A DNA stretch of 64,000 nucleotides, from positions 41,193,912-41,257,911 of the forward strand of contig CP136064.1 in the NCBI GenBank assembly GCA_032622095.1. The letters are read 5' to 3'. The position numbers and the translations under genes are program-made. Under the pieces are notes generated by a model. The model saw nothing but the letters and a program-made list of their open reading frames with translations, was not told where the DNA came from and did no database searches. Below are positions 12,379 through 25,000 of the stretch, in pieces. Source of the stretch: Siphonodentalium dalli (taxonomy: Eukaryota; Mollusca; Scaphopoda; Gadilida; Siphonodentaliidae). Within the stretch, counting starts at the first letter, position 1; every line of letters starts with the position of its first letter.

Positions 12379-12818
12379 CCAGGTCTGGAGATAGTGTATC
12401 TGACATTTACAGAATGAGGTCCCCAGAGGGTGAATTTAGTGATGCTATCCCGCACAGCAGACTAATTGCATCACCAAATTCACCCTCTCAGGATCTCATT
12501 CTGGTTAGGCATCTTCTGGGAAGTATCTATAGTCTCAAATTAACATTGTTTTTAGTTACTTTTACCCTTCTGTACAGTTTTTATATCCCCCCAATTTGCA
12601 GAAGATAAATTTCAGAATCAAGGTGACTGATGGGTGAACATCAACTTCATGTGGGGAACTTCAATCTGATCCTAGGTTCCCCATAGCAGTTGAGGCCTAA
12701 GCAGAATGAGGTTCCCAGAGGGTGAATTGGTTATGCTAGCCCGCTGTGCTGGATAGTGTCACTAAATGCACCCGCTGGGGACCTCATTTTGCAAATGTCA
12801 GACACATATTCAGGCTTA
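12379..12818. mobile_element. S-family MITE
   Basis: Two gcagaatgaggt/acctcatt hairpins flank the shared spacer (cttctgggaagtatctatag). The right end is cagacacatattcaggctta. Mirrored arm differences are retained. Confidence 0.8.
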
Positions 12819-12859
12819 CATGTACATGTACCAGACCCTTTAATGGGAAATAACTAAAG

Positions 12860-13772
12860 AAAATATCAAATAAAATAACATTTATTACCACATTAATAAA
12901 ACAATATACATAAAAATGATGTACAATGGAAATAAAATGGATGATGGCTAACAGGTGATATGAGTTATGAAAATTACAAAGAGTTAAGATGAAATGAATT
13001 CATGTGGTGACTGAAATGCATATCATGTCTATATACAAAATCAATGATAAATGTCTACAACTGTGATGTGACTGAACACTTCAAAACAAGTGGTTGCACC
13101 AAAGGGTGCTATACATACCCTCACTTACACTACAGAATGATTATTCAAAAATTTAAAATGCTTACAACAGCATTGATCTCTCTTTTGATGATGAAACCCC
13201 ACACAAAATCTAATTGAGATCTGATAATCCATGGCTGAGGGAAATTAGGGGACAGAAATTCAAATTTCCAAATTAAAAATTAGGAAAACTCTGTAATGGT
13301 AAATATGATTAAAATTGGAAAATTTCTAATGGTGACCATCCATATCAAATTTTATTGGGATTTTATAAACATGTAATGGCTGAGATATCTGTATGAATGA
13401 ATAGATGGACAAGACAGATGGATAGACAGGCAGGGACCTGTGAACATGACCCCAATCCACTATGCCACTCCCACCCACTTTTGTTAGGTATATTTAGTTA
13501 AACTCCGTAGTTGTGGTTTTTTCATCATCATCGCAAATATATTCAATGCTATTTGAACACATCAAATGGTTTAAGTGAAATGCTTAAGGGTGCATCTTGC
13601 ACCCTAATTTTATAAAATTAGACACCAATAACTTCAAATATTCTGTGATAATTTTTTCCTTTTCTTTTATTGAAACAACTGCACCTGCCGAAAGTTGTGA
13701 ACTATTCAAATGAACTTTATGGACTTTACATGCCACAAAACAACTTACTGAAGTTATAGTTATTGACTGCAA
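12860..13772 (-). other. Possible BAP18 3' UTR with poly(A) signal and an embedded satellite-type fragment
   Basis: If the last exon is correct, the 3' UTR would run from about 13772 down to the AATAAA at 12881-12886. Within it, about 13140-13510 resembles the family C satellite-bearing element at 18.1-18.7 kb: it shares gatctgataa.cCATGGCTGA and a run of gacagatggatagac, and ends near cccacttttgttaggtata. So this part may be mobile DNA rather than UTR. No other gene is seen here. Confidence 0.25.
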
Positions 13773-13780
13773 TCAACCTA
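13773..13780 (-). CDS. BAP18: Candidate last coding exon of the BAP18 homolog
   Basis: On the minus strand the acceptor ttatgtacag is followed by TAGGTTGA. With the single G left from exon 5 this reads GTA GGT TGA, ending the protein ...EFDSVG at 166 residues. That fits the usual family length, where the last exon adds only a residue or two. A polyadenylation hexamer AATAAA follows about 0.9 kb downstream (plus-strand 12881-12886). The match is only a few bases, so chance is a real possibility and other acceptors below 18.9 kb cannot be excluded. Confidence 0.3.
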
Positions 13781-14396
13781 CTGTACATAAATGAAACAAG
13801 CCCTCTTTATTTTTTACTAAATCATTAAAGTGATGTGAAACACTCCAGTATGGTGATCAAATAGAACCGGCGAAAAATATTGTTTAAAGTAGTTATTTTT
13901 ATGCATATTAATCCAAATTTATAGTACCCACTCGTCATTATTATATATTAATTAAATGCAATGACTCTCGTTGGCGAAATCATTTGCGTTAGTTTATCGC
14001 CGATCGCAGCATCCCGAATCTAGATGTAAATATTTAAGCCTAGTTCAGACAATGATATCTATGGAGCGTTAAGGTATACTTTTTTGAAATTTTCGGTAAC
14101 TGCTAGTAGAATGCTACATTCCCACACTTGGCATGGCACATGAGTACTAACTTATCAGTTTCATGCGCACCGAACAAGTCCATAATATGACTTTAAGAAA
14201 CTAAGAGCGCTCCTTATTTTTACATGCTGGAACAAAAAAGGGACTTTTTTTCTCGCTGAGATAATAATTCCAATGAGGTCGATAAGGAATATAAGGTATT
14301 TCATGTATTTATCAATCTATTTTCATCTCCAGAATGTGACAAAAGTGAGCTGAATTCGAGACTCGAAATTAATGAAGGAAAGCTAGCCCAAGCATA
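13781..14396. other. Unannotated DNA, presumed BAP18 intron 5
   Basis: No repeat family or coding signal recognised. Confidence 0.4.
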
Positions 14397-14563
14397 TACA
14401 GTAATGCTCTAAATAATCGACTCCTTAACCACAGCAGAATTACGGGTAACTTTTCAGGATTTAGTCGGAAATATGGCAACAAGCCATATTTCCAACTAAA
14501 TCCTGAAAAGTTACCCATAATTCTGCTGTGGTTAAGGAGTCGATTATTTAGAGCATTACTGTA
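14397..14563. mobile_element. Foldback element F (TA-flanked)
   Basis: A near-perfect palindrome with arms of about 75 bp. tacagtaatgctctaaataa is mirrored at the right end, and the centre is atatggcaacaagccatat. TA at both ends suggests a Tc1/mariner-type foldback MITE. The second copy is at 24550. Confidence 0.8.
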
Positions 14564-14813
14564 CCTGACTAGAAGACTAATAGTCTATGCTAATCATGTT
14601 CCCATTACAATGTTGCAAGATTCGACAAGTAATGACTACAATACTTGAGTGACTAGAAGCACTACATTGTAGTTGCAAACACCACAACCTACTATATAAT
14701 TAAATGGTGGAGTATTGTCTCAGGAGACGGCATGCAGTAAGCAGCGTCAGGCGATAGATTTATATCTGCTACAGTTCCCTCATAGCTCCAACAAATAGTA
14801 CCAATAATGGTTG
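14564..14813. other. Unannotated DNA
   Basis: Nothing recognised between the foldback element and the next S element. Confidence 0.4.
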
Positions 14814-15250
14814 CAAACCTGCAAATAGCATGTCTGACATTTGCAGAATGAGGTCCCCAGAGAGTGAATTTAGTGACGCTATCCCGCATAGCAGGCTAGC
14901 ATCACCAAATTCACCATCTGGGGACCTCATTCTGCTTAGGCCTCATCTTCTGAGAAGTATCTATGGTCTCAAATTAACATTGTTTTTTGTTACTCTTTCC
15001 CTTCTCTTGAGTTTCTGTATCCCCTAATTTACAGAAGATAAAATGCATAATCAAGGTGACTAATGGGTGAACATCACCAACTGGGGAACTTCAATCTGAA
15101 TGCAGGTCTCCCATAGCAGTTGATGCCTAAGCAGAATGAGGTCCACAGAGGGCGAATTTGGTTATGCTAGCCCACCATGCGTGATAGAATCACTCAATTC
15201 ACCCTCTGGGAACCTCATTCTGCAAATAACACACAATATTTGCAGCCTTG
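14814..15250. mobile_element. S-family MITE
   Basis: tgtctgacatttgcagaatg and two gaggtccccagag hairpins. The right end is decayed (ataacacacaatatttgcag). Confidence 0.8.
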
Positions 15251-15406
15251 ATTGGTGCCAATATGCTTTGGAACATATGCATTCAAGACATAAATACGAT
15301 GAGACGATGAGAGGTAATCTGCATTCTCACAGCATACTCGATTCAACATCTGTAATGTAAGACAATATCTGTAATATAGAAACAATGCAATTAGGTTAGT
15401 AGGGTT

Positions 15407-15506
15407 AGTATCAAGTCTGAGTTTAGTCTGCCTAAAAGGGGAATTTGGGATAGCATCACTAAATTCACCCTCTGGGAATGACAGACACAATAAATTCAAG
15501 CTTGGT
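15407..15506. mobile_element. S-family remnant (ends joined, interior lost)
   Basis: caagtctgagtttagtctgc is followed after about 25 bp by tagcatcactaaattcaccc and cagacacaataaattcaagc. The two termini are preserved with most of the interior deleted. Confidence 0.65.
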
Positions 15507-15613
15507 TAGTATGTGATCAAAATCAGTATTGTTAGATGGTTAGAAAAAAGTTATATGCTACAGCATCATAAACATTAGATCAAGTATTCTCGGTCCAAAA
15601 CATCGGATATCGG

Positions 15614-16663
15614 CAGAGACCAGCCTAGATGTTAAAAATTGGGAGAAGTCACTTTTCCCTATTAGAATATTAGGGAGAAGTGGACTGTTATCAAGGAGGA
15701 GTCATAATGTCTCAAGTTAAATTTAGACCCCAACATCACCATTCTATGATTCAATAAGTATCATGCAATACAAATAGCTCATGAGTAAGGACCATTATAA
15801 CCATAAACTAGAGGTGTCGTGTGACTGTCCCAATGGGACTAAGGATACCCCCGTGTTTTTAAAATACTAAGATGTTTCATATGTCAGTAAACATTTAGTT
15901 AAAATAATAAAATAGGAATAAAAGCTCGGACAAAATTAAGCATGTTGCGAAAATGTTCTAAGTCGAAAAAGGGGAATAACTCCACAAAAAAAAAGTCGGA
16001 CAGACATCATAATCGCAGGTGCACAGGTTCCTATGGTACTAAATATCAGTGCCAAGATTAAAAAACATTGACCTAAAAATGTAGGAATAAAAGCTCGGAC
16101 AAAATTGTGCATGTTTCAAAAAAAATTCTAAGTCGAAAAAGGGGGATAAATACACCAAAAAATGTCGGACAGACATCATAATCACAGGTGCACATGTTCC
16201 CATGGTACTAAATATCTGTGCCAAGTTTTAAAAAAAATGACCTAAAAATGTAGGAATAAAAGCTCGGACAAAATTATACATGTTGCGAAATTTTCTAAGT
16301 CAAAATAGGGGGGATAACTCCACCAAAAAAAGTCTGACAGACGTCATAATCGCAGGTGCACAGGTTCCAATGGTGGTTGGTGTCTGTGCCAAGTTTCACG
16401 GAAATTGATAAAAAAAACGACTGAGAAAAACTCCGGACAAATTTGTGCGCACGGACAACGGACGGATGGACAAGCTGATTCCAGTATACCCCCCACAACT
16501 TTGTTGCAGGGTATCAATACAGTTGAGATAAGCTGTAGGGACATATGTATACTGGTATATGAGAGAGAAGTCACTTCTCCCTAGGACAAAATTGGGGAGA
16601 ATTGACACAACTTAGGGAGAAGATGTCTCCCAAGTCACCCTCTAGGCTGGTCCTTGGATATCA
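15614..16663. mobile_element. T-family element carrying a satellite-bearing element
   Basis: Ends agagaccagcctagatg and cctctaggctggtcct. gggagaagtcacttttccct and its mirror lie inside. The middle (about 15800-16515) is a different, family B element. Confidence 0.65.
15800..16515 (+). mobile_element. Satellite-bearing element, family B
   Basis: Monomers of exactly 169 bp start with aggaataaaagctcggacaa at 15914, 16083 and 16252. They are followed by cggacaacggacggatggac and a terminal hairpin (gtatacccccc...gcagggtatc, about 16485-16513). Confidence 0.75.
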
Positions 16664-17612
16664 GTTGGGTTGATGCTGTTTTGGACTGAGTCCCATCCCA
16701 TTACTCTTCTATACCGGACTTTATGCCCTGAATCGTGTGCGGGGGTTATCTTGCTTATAAGTATGTCTTCAGATTAGGTCAAATGACACTTTGCGTATAT
16801 GAACATAGAGGGCAGCTTTCCCCCCCAAGCATGATGATATAAAACATGAGTATATCAGAGGTCCATTGAATGTCAAAGCAATGAGATTTATAAGTAAACA
16901 AAGCCAGTTTTCCAGAGAATTTTGATTTGTTGCGCTATCAGAAAATGTATGTAAACAACATATTAAACAATCGTATCATCTCTTTACCTTTTTCTATAAT
17001 GGTAAATGATATATCATTTTGACGGCAGATTAGATGTGGACATGTCAGATGATTAACCCTTTACCCAACAAAGCGGCCAAAAACACCCAAATAAAGCTTC
17101 AACAGCCTAAAATATCTTCGGTCTGTCTCAATAACACCATACAAATATGGATATCATTGGAACCGTTTCATTGACCACATTGTTATGGTTACACTTATGC
17201 CCTGTGCCAATGCATTCTCTTATATATGCGAGTCGACCATAGGTCGCCTCGCATATATAAGAGAATGCATTGGCCTTAAAAAATTATTTTTTACCATTTT
17301 TTCTTACATTCTTTAACAATTTTATAATTTTTTCTTACATTTTTTAACATTTTTTATAATATTTTTCTACATTCTTTGACAATTTTATCATTTTTAATGT
17401 GTTAAGCCAATGCATTCTCTTATATATGCGACGCGACCTACGGTCGACTCGCATATATAAGAGAATGCATTGGCACAGGGCCGTTCTGTTGGGTAAAGGG
17501 TTAATCACATGCAGGAGGATAGTTGTATTCCCGGACTCAATGAGTAAATGTGGTACGTCTTTTCAATGAAAGCCCTGAGTTGGTAAAAAACAGCATCAAC
17601 CCAACTGATATC
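16657..17612. mobile_element. Element with 26 bp inverted ends hosting an M1 MITE
   Basis: gatatcagttgggttgatgc... at 16657 is exactly mirrored by ...gcatcaacccaactgatatc ending at 17612. The similar tgttttggactgag/tattttggactgag lies near both ends. The M1 copy 17053-17504 sits inside. Confidence 0.65.
17053..17504. mobile_element. MITE family M1, full length
   Basis: TTAA duplications, ends ccctttacccaacaaagcgg and ctgttgggtaaaggg, and two mirrored hairpins (about 17207-17274 and 17405-17474). The second has a paired change (gacgcgacctacggtcgac). The T-rich spacer is partly duplicated (ttttttcttacatt twice). Confidence 0.85.
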
Positions 17613-18119
17613 CCATGCTATTTTGGACTGAGAAGACTTGGTCTACACAAGCATTTGTTTTTCACAAGAAAGCAAGGCAATAATTGTGTATAAATAACTT
17701 TGTTACCCAAGGCAAATTACAATACAAACCATTTGATCATGGAGCTCAGTATTTCAGTATTCATACAAGTCAGATTTGATGAGCTTTTCAAATGATTTTA
17801 TACTACATACTCAAGCATAAGTGCTCTGCAGTGAACCCCCAATTCCATTGCTAAGAGAAAAATAAAATATGCTAAACAAAATCACTAAAACTATGGGAAC
17901 AGGCTGATACATACTGTATGTATACCCGAGTCATGATCAGACATGTTTGCTGTCACCGGCGGGAGTCTCCCAAAATAAAGCCCCATCTCCCAATTGGGAA
18001 GCAGTTTATCCAGAATTTGGTTACAAAAATTAAAGACAAATGTATCCTCAACACATGAATTTAATGGCATGGGCAGGTTCGAACCCAAATAGTGAGAAAC
18101 ATCTGCCTTCGTAAGATCA
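17613..18119. other. Unannotated DNA, presumed intron 5
   Basis: No repeat family, splice-supported exon or family-like ORF recognised. Confidence 0.4.
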
Positions 18120-18705
18120 GTAATTCAAATGGTTACATAAGCAGAAGAGCCAGACGGACAAAAATTGTGAAACATTCATAAACTGAGGGCCATAATTCAG
18201 TCAAAAAATGTGAACTACTTCATTTGCCCCTCTTTTGAAAGCAGTCCTGATAGTGAACATCCATACTAAATCAGATCTGTTAACCCATGTATGAGCATCT
18301 GCGCGGACGGACAAAAACCCCCTCATTATATAAAGAAGGATAACTCTAGAATGGAAAATATGAACATCATTTTCCCCTCTTTAAAAAACAGTCTTGATGG
18401 TGAACCTCCATACCAAATTTCATTCAGATCTGATAACCCATGGCTAAAACATCTGCACAGATGGACAAACAAATATTTCCAGATAAACAAAGAAGGATAA
18501 CTCTAGAACAGAAAATGTGAACAGAGTCATTTGTCCCTCTGTTGAAAGCAGTCATGATGGCCAACCTCCATACCAAATTTCATTCAGATACAATAACCCT
18601 AGGCTGAGATATATGCCCATACGGACAGACAAATAGACACACGAATGGATGCAGTCAATTCAGATGTACCCCACATTTTTCTACGATAAGTGGGGGTATG
18701 ATAAT
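18120..18705 (+). mobile_element. Satellite-bearing element, family C
   Basis: Monomers of 157 bp (aaggataactctagaa at 18336 and 18493) contain cataccaaatttcattcaga and ctgataacccatggct. They are followed by cggacagacaaatagacaca and a terminal hairpin (taccccac...gtgggggta, about 18669-18698). Confidence 0.75.
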
Positions 18706-18737
18706 GGAAAATAAGTATTTTGACAAAAACTGGGACT

Positions 18738-18856
18738 AAATTATAAGAAATAACTCCGGAAAGTTTGAATACAAATTTACTATAACGCACTGCATGCTTT
18801 ATAGAATTTGTATTCAAACTGCATAACCTTAATCAAAACAAGAGTTATTTCTTAAA
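18738..18856. repeat. Imperfect inverted repeat next to BAP18 exon 5
   Basis: taagaaataactc...agtttgaatacaaattt pairs with aatttgtattcaaactgc...gagttatttctta. Confidence 0.65.
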
Positions 18857-18963
18857 TAGCATTAGGGATTGAAAAAAATATGAATACAGATCATCCAACA
18901 AATTGTCTTCACAGCCAAAAACTGTCATGATCAGTCCACAGAAGTTAAAACTAAAATAGGTAC

Positions 18964-19059
18964 CTGAATCAAACTCCAGTTTTTTCGAGGCAGCATTTTC
19001 TCCCAGCCCTTCAATGTCTACATCTCCCTCTGGTGCATTCAGTGCACTAAGTGTCACCT
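18964..19059 (-). CDS. BAP18: BAP18 homolog coding exon 5 (VTLSALN... VDIEGLGE)
   Basis: Acceptor ctactattttcag, then AG completing a Glu codon, then VTLSALNAPEGDVDIEGLGE and NAASKKLEFDS, then a single G before gtacct. It is 96 nt in the correct phase after exon 4. VTLSALN and VDIEGLGE..A.KKL.FD are the hallmark acidic C-terminal blocks of BAP18. The reading frame stays open past the donor for about 40 codons with no family likeness, so splicing to a short last exon is preferred. A fragment of the ~164 bp satellite family lies about 65 bp upstream of the acceptor. Confidence 0.9.
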
Positions 19060-22000
19060 CTGAAAATAGTAGAGTGTCACAAATAAATAATCAAATATAA
19101 ACACCAATATAATCTAGATCAAGAAGACCATGTTTTTTTTAACGAAAATCGGAAAAATTCTATGGACCCATCAAGTGGTCACCCCAAAGATCCATATGAA
19201 GTTTGGTGACGATCGGATGAGGGATGTGGCCTGTAGGGTGAGCCGAAAGATTTAGTCAAGAAAAGAATAAAATCCAAGATGTCTGCCAGTGGCCATGTTT
19301 TTGACTGAAAATCATTCAAATTCAATATTTCCCATCAAGAGGTGATCCTAAACAGGAATGAACATTTTCAAAACATTTCTCCAATAAATGTGGGCTGCAG
19401 GGTGTGCCGATGGATTTAAATGTAAAATCCATGATGACAACTGTCAGCCATGTCACCAATCCATGTTGGCAACTGTGATCTTTGTCAAAACAAGTATCAA
19501 AGTAGGTACACAGTGGAAACAATGTGTATATTTTATATGTATTTACTTTTTAAGTAGTACCAACACACTGTCGTGATAGGGAATTCAATGAGTGTATATG
19601 AGATCAACCACCTAACATACATATATACCAGAATCGGAATCGGTTAACCCTTTACCCAACAAACCGGCCAAAACCGGCCAAATAAAGCTTCAACAGCCTA
19701 AAATATCTTCGGACTGTCTCAATAGAATCATACAAATATGGATATCATTGGAACCGGCTCCTTGACCACATTGTGATAGTTACAGTTATGCCCTGTGCCA
19801 ATGCATTCTCTTATATATGCGAGTCGACCATAGGTCGCCTCGCATATATAAGAGAATGCATTGGCCTAAAAAAAATCTTTTTTTTAACACTTTTTACCAT
19901 TTTTTCTTACATTCTTTAACAATTTTATAATTTTTAATGTGTTAAGCCAATGCATTCTCTTATATATGCGAGGCGACCTATGGTCGACTCGCATATATAA
20001 GAGAATGCATTGGCACAGGGCCCTTCTGTTGGGTAAAGGGTTAATGGCTGATTGTGCCTCCTGATAATTTGAAATCAGTGAGAGACTTTTGTCATATCAG
20101 AATATTACTAAAGCGATCTTAATAGTCAATTTAATTCCAGTGGTCAATTGACAAATGGAGACAATTCATTCCATTCGTGTACAATTTTGTAACGTTGAGG
20201 TATATGGATTAAAACGAGAGGCCGATCACGATCGGCAGATGTTTAACCCATACCTTGGCGATAGCGATTAGCTATAACTGATAATTGGTCAAAGATATGA
20301 TCACAGTAATACATATATCAGTACCTAACTTAAAATCAAAAGGTCAAATAATTTGTCTTAAGAAGGGGTTAAAGTAATTGGGGTGGGGGAGGAGTCGTTT
20401 TAAATCTCATAACTCTGTCCCTATTCACACAAGGACCTCTCACTGTGAGATCCAATTGTTTAGCCATTAATAAATTTGACAGATAAATCCAGCCAGCAGG
20501 TTGTTCATCTTTACCTTCATACAACCCCCCCCCCCCTAGAGCTATGTAACATATGTCATCACTCAATTAATAACAGATTTTGCTTGGAATGACATCTATT
20601 AAAGGTATTCTCATACTCTGGATATTGGATGTTCACATGTCAATTTATTGATATCATTATATTACATGCAACTATTGCAATAAAATCTTCACATTTTCAA
20701 TACAGGACATCACACCTTATTAATGGAATACAACTAAAACAAATTAGTGTCAATGACATTTTTTTTTTTTTAATTAAATAATTTTTTTATTATTATAAAA
20801 GTTTTTTAATATTTGTTTATGTTAAATTGATTGAGGAAATTCAATCTAAAAAAATATGAAAAATCCAAATTTCAAATTTAAAAAAAAAAGAAGGGTCATA
20901 ACTCCTTTAAAATAAATCGGATCAAACCCATATTCAAACTCGAACTGTATTTTGGGATGAGAAACCTATATACAAAATTTGGTTCCGATCAAATAGAAAA
21001 TGTTACGAGTTATCGCATTATACCTAAAGTGTCTGACAGACAGACAGATATAGATGGACGGACAGACGAGTGGTCAATTCGGACATTGACGCTATGTGTA
21101 CCATACTATGGTATAGGTACACATAAAAAGTTTTATCTCATGCAGAGTACAGGAAAAATACATTAAACCTGGTGTGCCCCTTTAATTTTTCAATTCACAT
21201 ATGTAATCAATTGAAATCAATGTCGAAAAAGCTTTCCATTAATATATAGATAAAACAAACTAGACCTACAGTACTAAAAGTGTTCATAGCATCCTGAACC
21301 TGATTTATTAGATACTATCTAGACAGTGCCACCTGTGTATCTTTGATATATTTTAGCGATGAATAAAATAATCAAAGGGCCATAACTCCAGTAAAAAGTA
21401 CCGGATCAAACCCATATTCGAACTCGATCTGTATTTTGAGTTGAGAAACTCACATACAAAATTTGGTTCCTATCAGTTGAAAAATTGTTGATTTATCGAA
21501 GCATTCATGAATTCTATGTCAAAGGGCCATAACTCAATTAAAAAATATCGAATCAAACCCATATTCGAACTCGATATGTATTTTGGGTTGAGCAACTCAC
21601 ATACCAAATTTGGTTATGGTCAGATAATTTCTTTTTGAGTTATGGTAGCATGCATAAATTCTAAGTTGAAAAAGGGCCATAACTCCGTAAAAAAAACTCG
21701 GATCAAACCCATATTCGAACTCGATCTGTATTTGGTGCGGAGAAATTCATATACAAAATTTGGTTCCGATCAGATAGAAAATATTTCAGTTATCGCACCA
21801 TGCGTAAAGTGTCTACAGACAGACAGACAGACAGACAGACGGACGGACGGACTAACGACGAGTATTCAATCCGGGCAACGACACTATGTTTACCATACTA
21901 TGGTATGGGTAAACATAATAATGTTTACAAAATCATTTGGATATCAGTGATATAGAACTATTTAAAAATAATGCATATTTGAAAATCTCACCAGATAGTT

Positions 22001-25000
22001 TTTGTTTTTTCAGTTGTGGTTCGGATGATTGAACAGCTACAACATGTTGTACCACTGCTGTCGGAACAACTAGTTTCTTTTGCACAATAATAGTTTTCTT
22101 AACAATGTCCATGGGAGGAGGCAGTCCTGCATCTTCAAAAGCTTTTCGCTTCAACTGGCCTTTAATTTGTGATCTAAAAATTAAAAATAGTAGAATGTAT
22201 ACCGGTAGTAAATATATCAATTAATTACAGTCCCCTTGATAAGATCGTGACTGGTTTAAATTTATGTTTAACCCTCTCTATACTAAATACTCATTGACAA
22301 GTACATGTATTTCCTTCAGTAGATATAAAATTTATATTATATGTTCAACAAACTGCCATAAGCCATTTGTTGAACTTATTATCTGAATATTTCCAAACAA
22401 TTAACCCTTTACCCAACAAACCGGCCAAAACCAGCCAAATAAAGCTTCAACAGCCTAAAATATCTTCGGTCTGTTTCAATAGAACCATACAAATATGGAT
22501 ATCATTGGAACCGGCTCCTTGACCACATTGTGATAGTTACAGTTATGCCCTGTGCAAATGCATTCTCTTATATATGCGAGTCGACCATAGGTCGCCTCGC
22601 ATATATAAGAGAATGCATTGGTCTAAAAAAAATCTTTTTTTAACACTTTTTACCATTTTTTCTTACATTCTTTAACAATTTTATAATTTTTAATGTGTTA
22701 AGCCAATGCATTCTCTTATATATGCGAGGCGACCTATGGTCGACTCGCATATATAAGAGAATGCATTGGCACAGGGCCCTTCTGTTGGGTAAAGGGTTAA
22801 TAGGAATGATTCTGCACTTATATTATCTGTTGGTCTGTTTGTCGGCAGCTCATATTTCTGTACATCCCTTCAGATGAATATAGAGCAATCCAATGTATAT
22901 ATGAAAGGGAGAATCCATTCAGCAAAGAAATGTTTACCAAGTTGTAGCGCGTCTTGATTTGTCTCAACCAGGCAGTTGAAATGTCAACATGGGAAGATAC
23001 AAAATATATTTCAAGCAAATAAAAGATATTCTTTCTTAAGGGAGGCAGAACATAATCAGTATGAATGAGGCACTGGCTCAGAATGAAGTGTTCATTTAAT
23101 CCTTTCTACTCCAAATGGATTCTCCCACTCAGTTATAAAAGTATCCATTGGAATGGCCTATTATCGCTTGAAGGGATGTTCAAGTAATAAGAGCAGACGA
23201 CCAAGAGAAAAACAGATAATACAAGAGCAGAATAATTAATATTCATAGGTCAGAAATGTTCAGATAATATGTTCAACAAATGACCTATGGTTGAGCATAT
23301 TATCTGAACATTTCCTGAGGGAACTACTCATCAGTTAGTATTTAGTATATGTGACCCGCCATATCAAATCCAGTCGGAAGTCGGGATTTTTTTTACCCTG
23401 TGCCAATGCATTCTCTTATATATGCGAGTCGACCATAGGTCGCCTCGCATATATAAGAGAATGCATTGGCTTAACAATTTTTTATCATGTTTTTTAAATA
23501 AATGTTTCTTACAATTTTTAGAACATAAAATAAAAAAACATCCATTACCCTGCAGGGAGCCCCACACATATATAGAAGCACATAGAAGAGTGTCGTCTGC
23601 TCATGTTTGTCTGGGGCTCTGTATGGGTGAAATTATAAAATTGTTAAAGAATACAAGAAAAAATTATTAAAATTGTAAAAAATTGTTAGGCCAATGCATT
23701 CTCTTATATATGCGAGGCGACCTATGGTCGACTCGCATATATAAGAGAATGCATTGGCACAGGATAAACAAAATCCTGACTTCCGACTGGATTTGATATG
23801 GCGGGTCACATATTATCTGAACATTTCCTGAGGGAACTACTCATCTGTGAGTATTTAGTATATAAGGATTTAAGAAATGAATGTAGTTTGCGTGTGTTTC
23901 ATTGAAGGGTATGGCACTGTGGCTCTTGGGGAGCACTAAATATGCTCCAACGGCCACAGTCACAAACTCAATAAACCCACACTCAAAGTACATTCATTTC
24001 TTATATGGATTTTTACTTATTAATTATCTCTTCTGAAATCTGTCTGCAGGTTTGATATAATACCATGCACCACAGTAAGTTACACCAATTATCCATAAAT
24101 TAGTCATTTAAAAAACACACCCAGTTATCTACCGTTTTTAGTCATTCAGGTCAAGAAAATGTTACGATGGTTCATGTTATGATGTGTTTTATTGGGGCAT
24201 AAAATGCATGATCCGATTGGCAATTGACCAACCACCAAACAGGATTTAGTGTTTACAATGGTGAATGCACATTGACTATGTAAATATATATGAATGAACA
24301 AAATTCTCTTTTCTTATCGAAATGACAATGTTGTGATCAAAATGGCACATTGAGATGTCACTAAACTCAGATCAGGCTTGAAAATCATTACAATTTTTTT
24401 GTCTATTTTAGTGGTTCAAACCCACAGCCTCATAGTCAACCTCAGACTGCAAAATATTCTCTATATGTAACATGGGCATGGTTACAGTTACACATTCAAC
24501 AATAGCCTTACAATAGACTTATCTATTAACCAAGTTACCAATCAGAGATTACAGTAATGCCCTAAGTAATCGACTCCTTAACCACAGCAGAATTATGGGT
24601 AACTTTTAAGGATTTAGTCGGAAATATGGCTTGTTGCCATTCATCGGAAAGCTCTCACTGAGAGTCGGAAATATGGCTTGTTGTCATTCATCGGAAAGCT
24701 CTCACTGAGAGCTTTCCGATGAATGGCAACAAGCCATACATGTATTTCCGACTAGTTCATGAAAAATTACCCATAATTCTGCTGTGGTTAAGGAGCCGAT
24801 TATTTAGTGCATTACTGTATATAGAATATATTGGAATATGTCTGCAGATGCATTCTGACTATATAGACATGAAGAGAATATAGAATGTAAAGCATTTTGA
24901 TCCATTTGGGAAAGGTGTTTTTAACCTTTACCTTTTTAACTTTTTTCTCTCTATATATATGATATTGTGATTCTTCATAGTCAATATTAGCTATATGCAG

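Noticed and set aside
18845-18963. Extension of BAP18 exon 5 past its donor
   Set aside because: The open frame continues, but residues there are hydrophobic and unlike the family, and CAG|gtacct is an acceptable donor.
21800-21860. acag/acgg microsatellite as an independent locus
   Set aside because: It is the subterminal tract of a family D element, repeated in the same position in other copies.
6722-23670. ORFs containing LLYMRGDLWSTRIYKRMHWHR at several places
   Set aside because: This peptide is the translation of the shared hairpin module in M1/M3 and occurs wherever the palindrome does.
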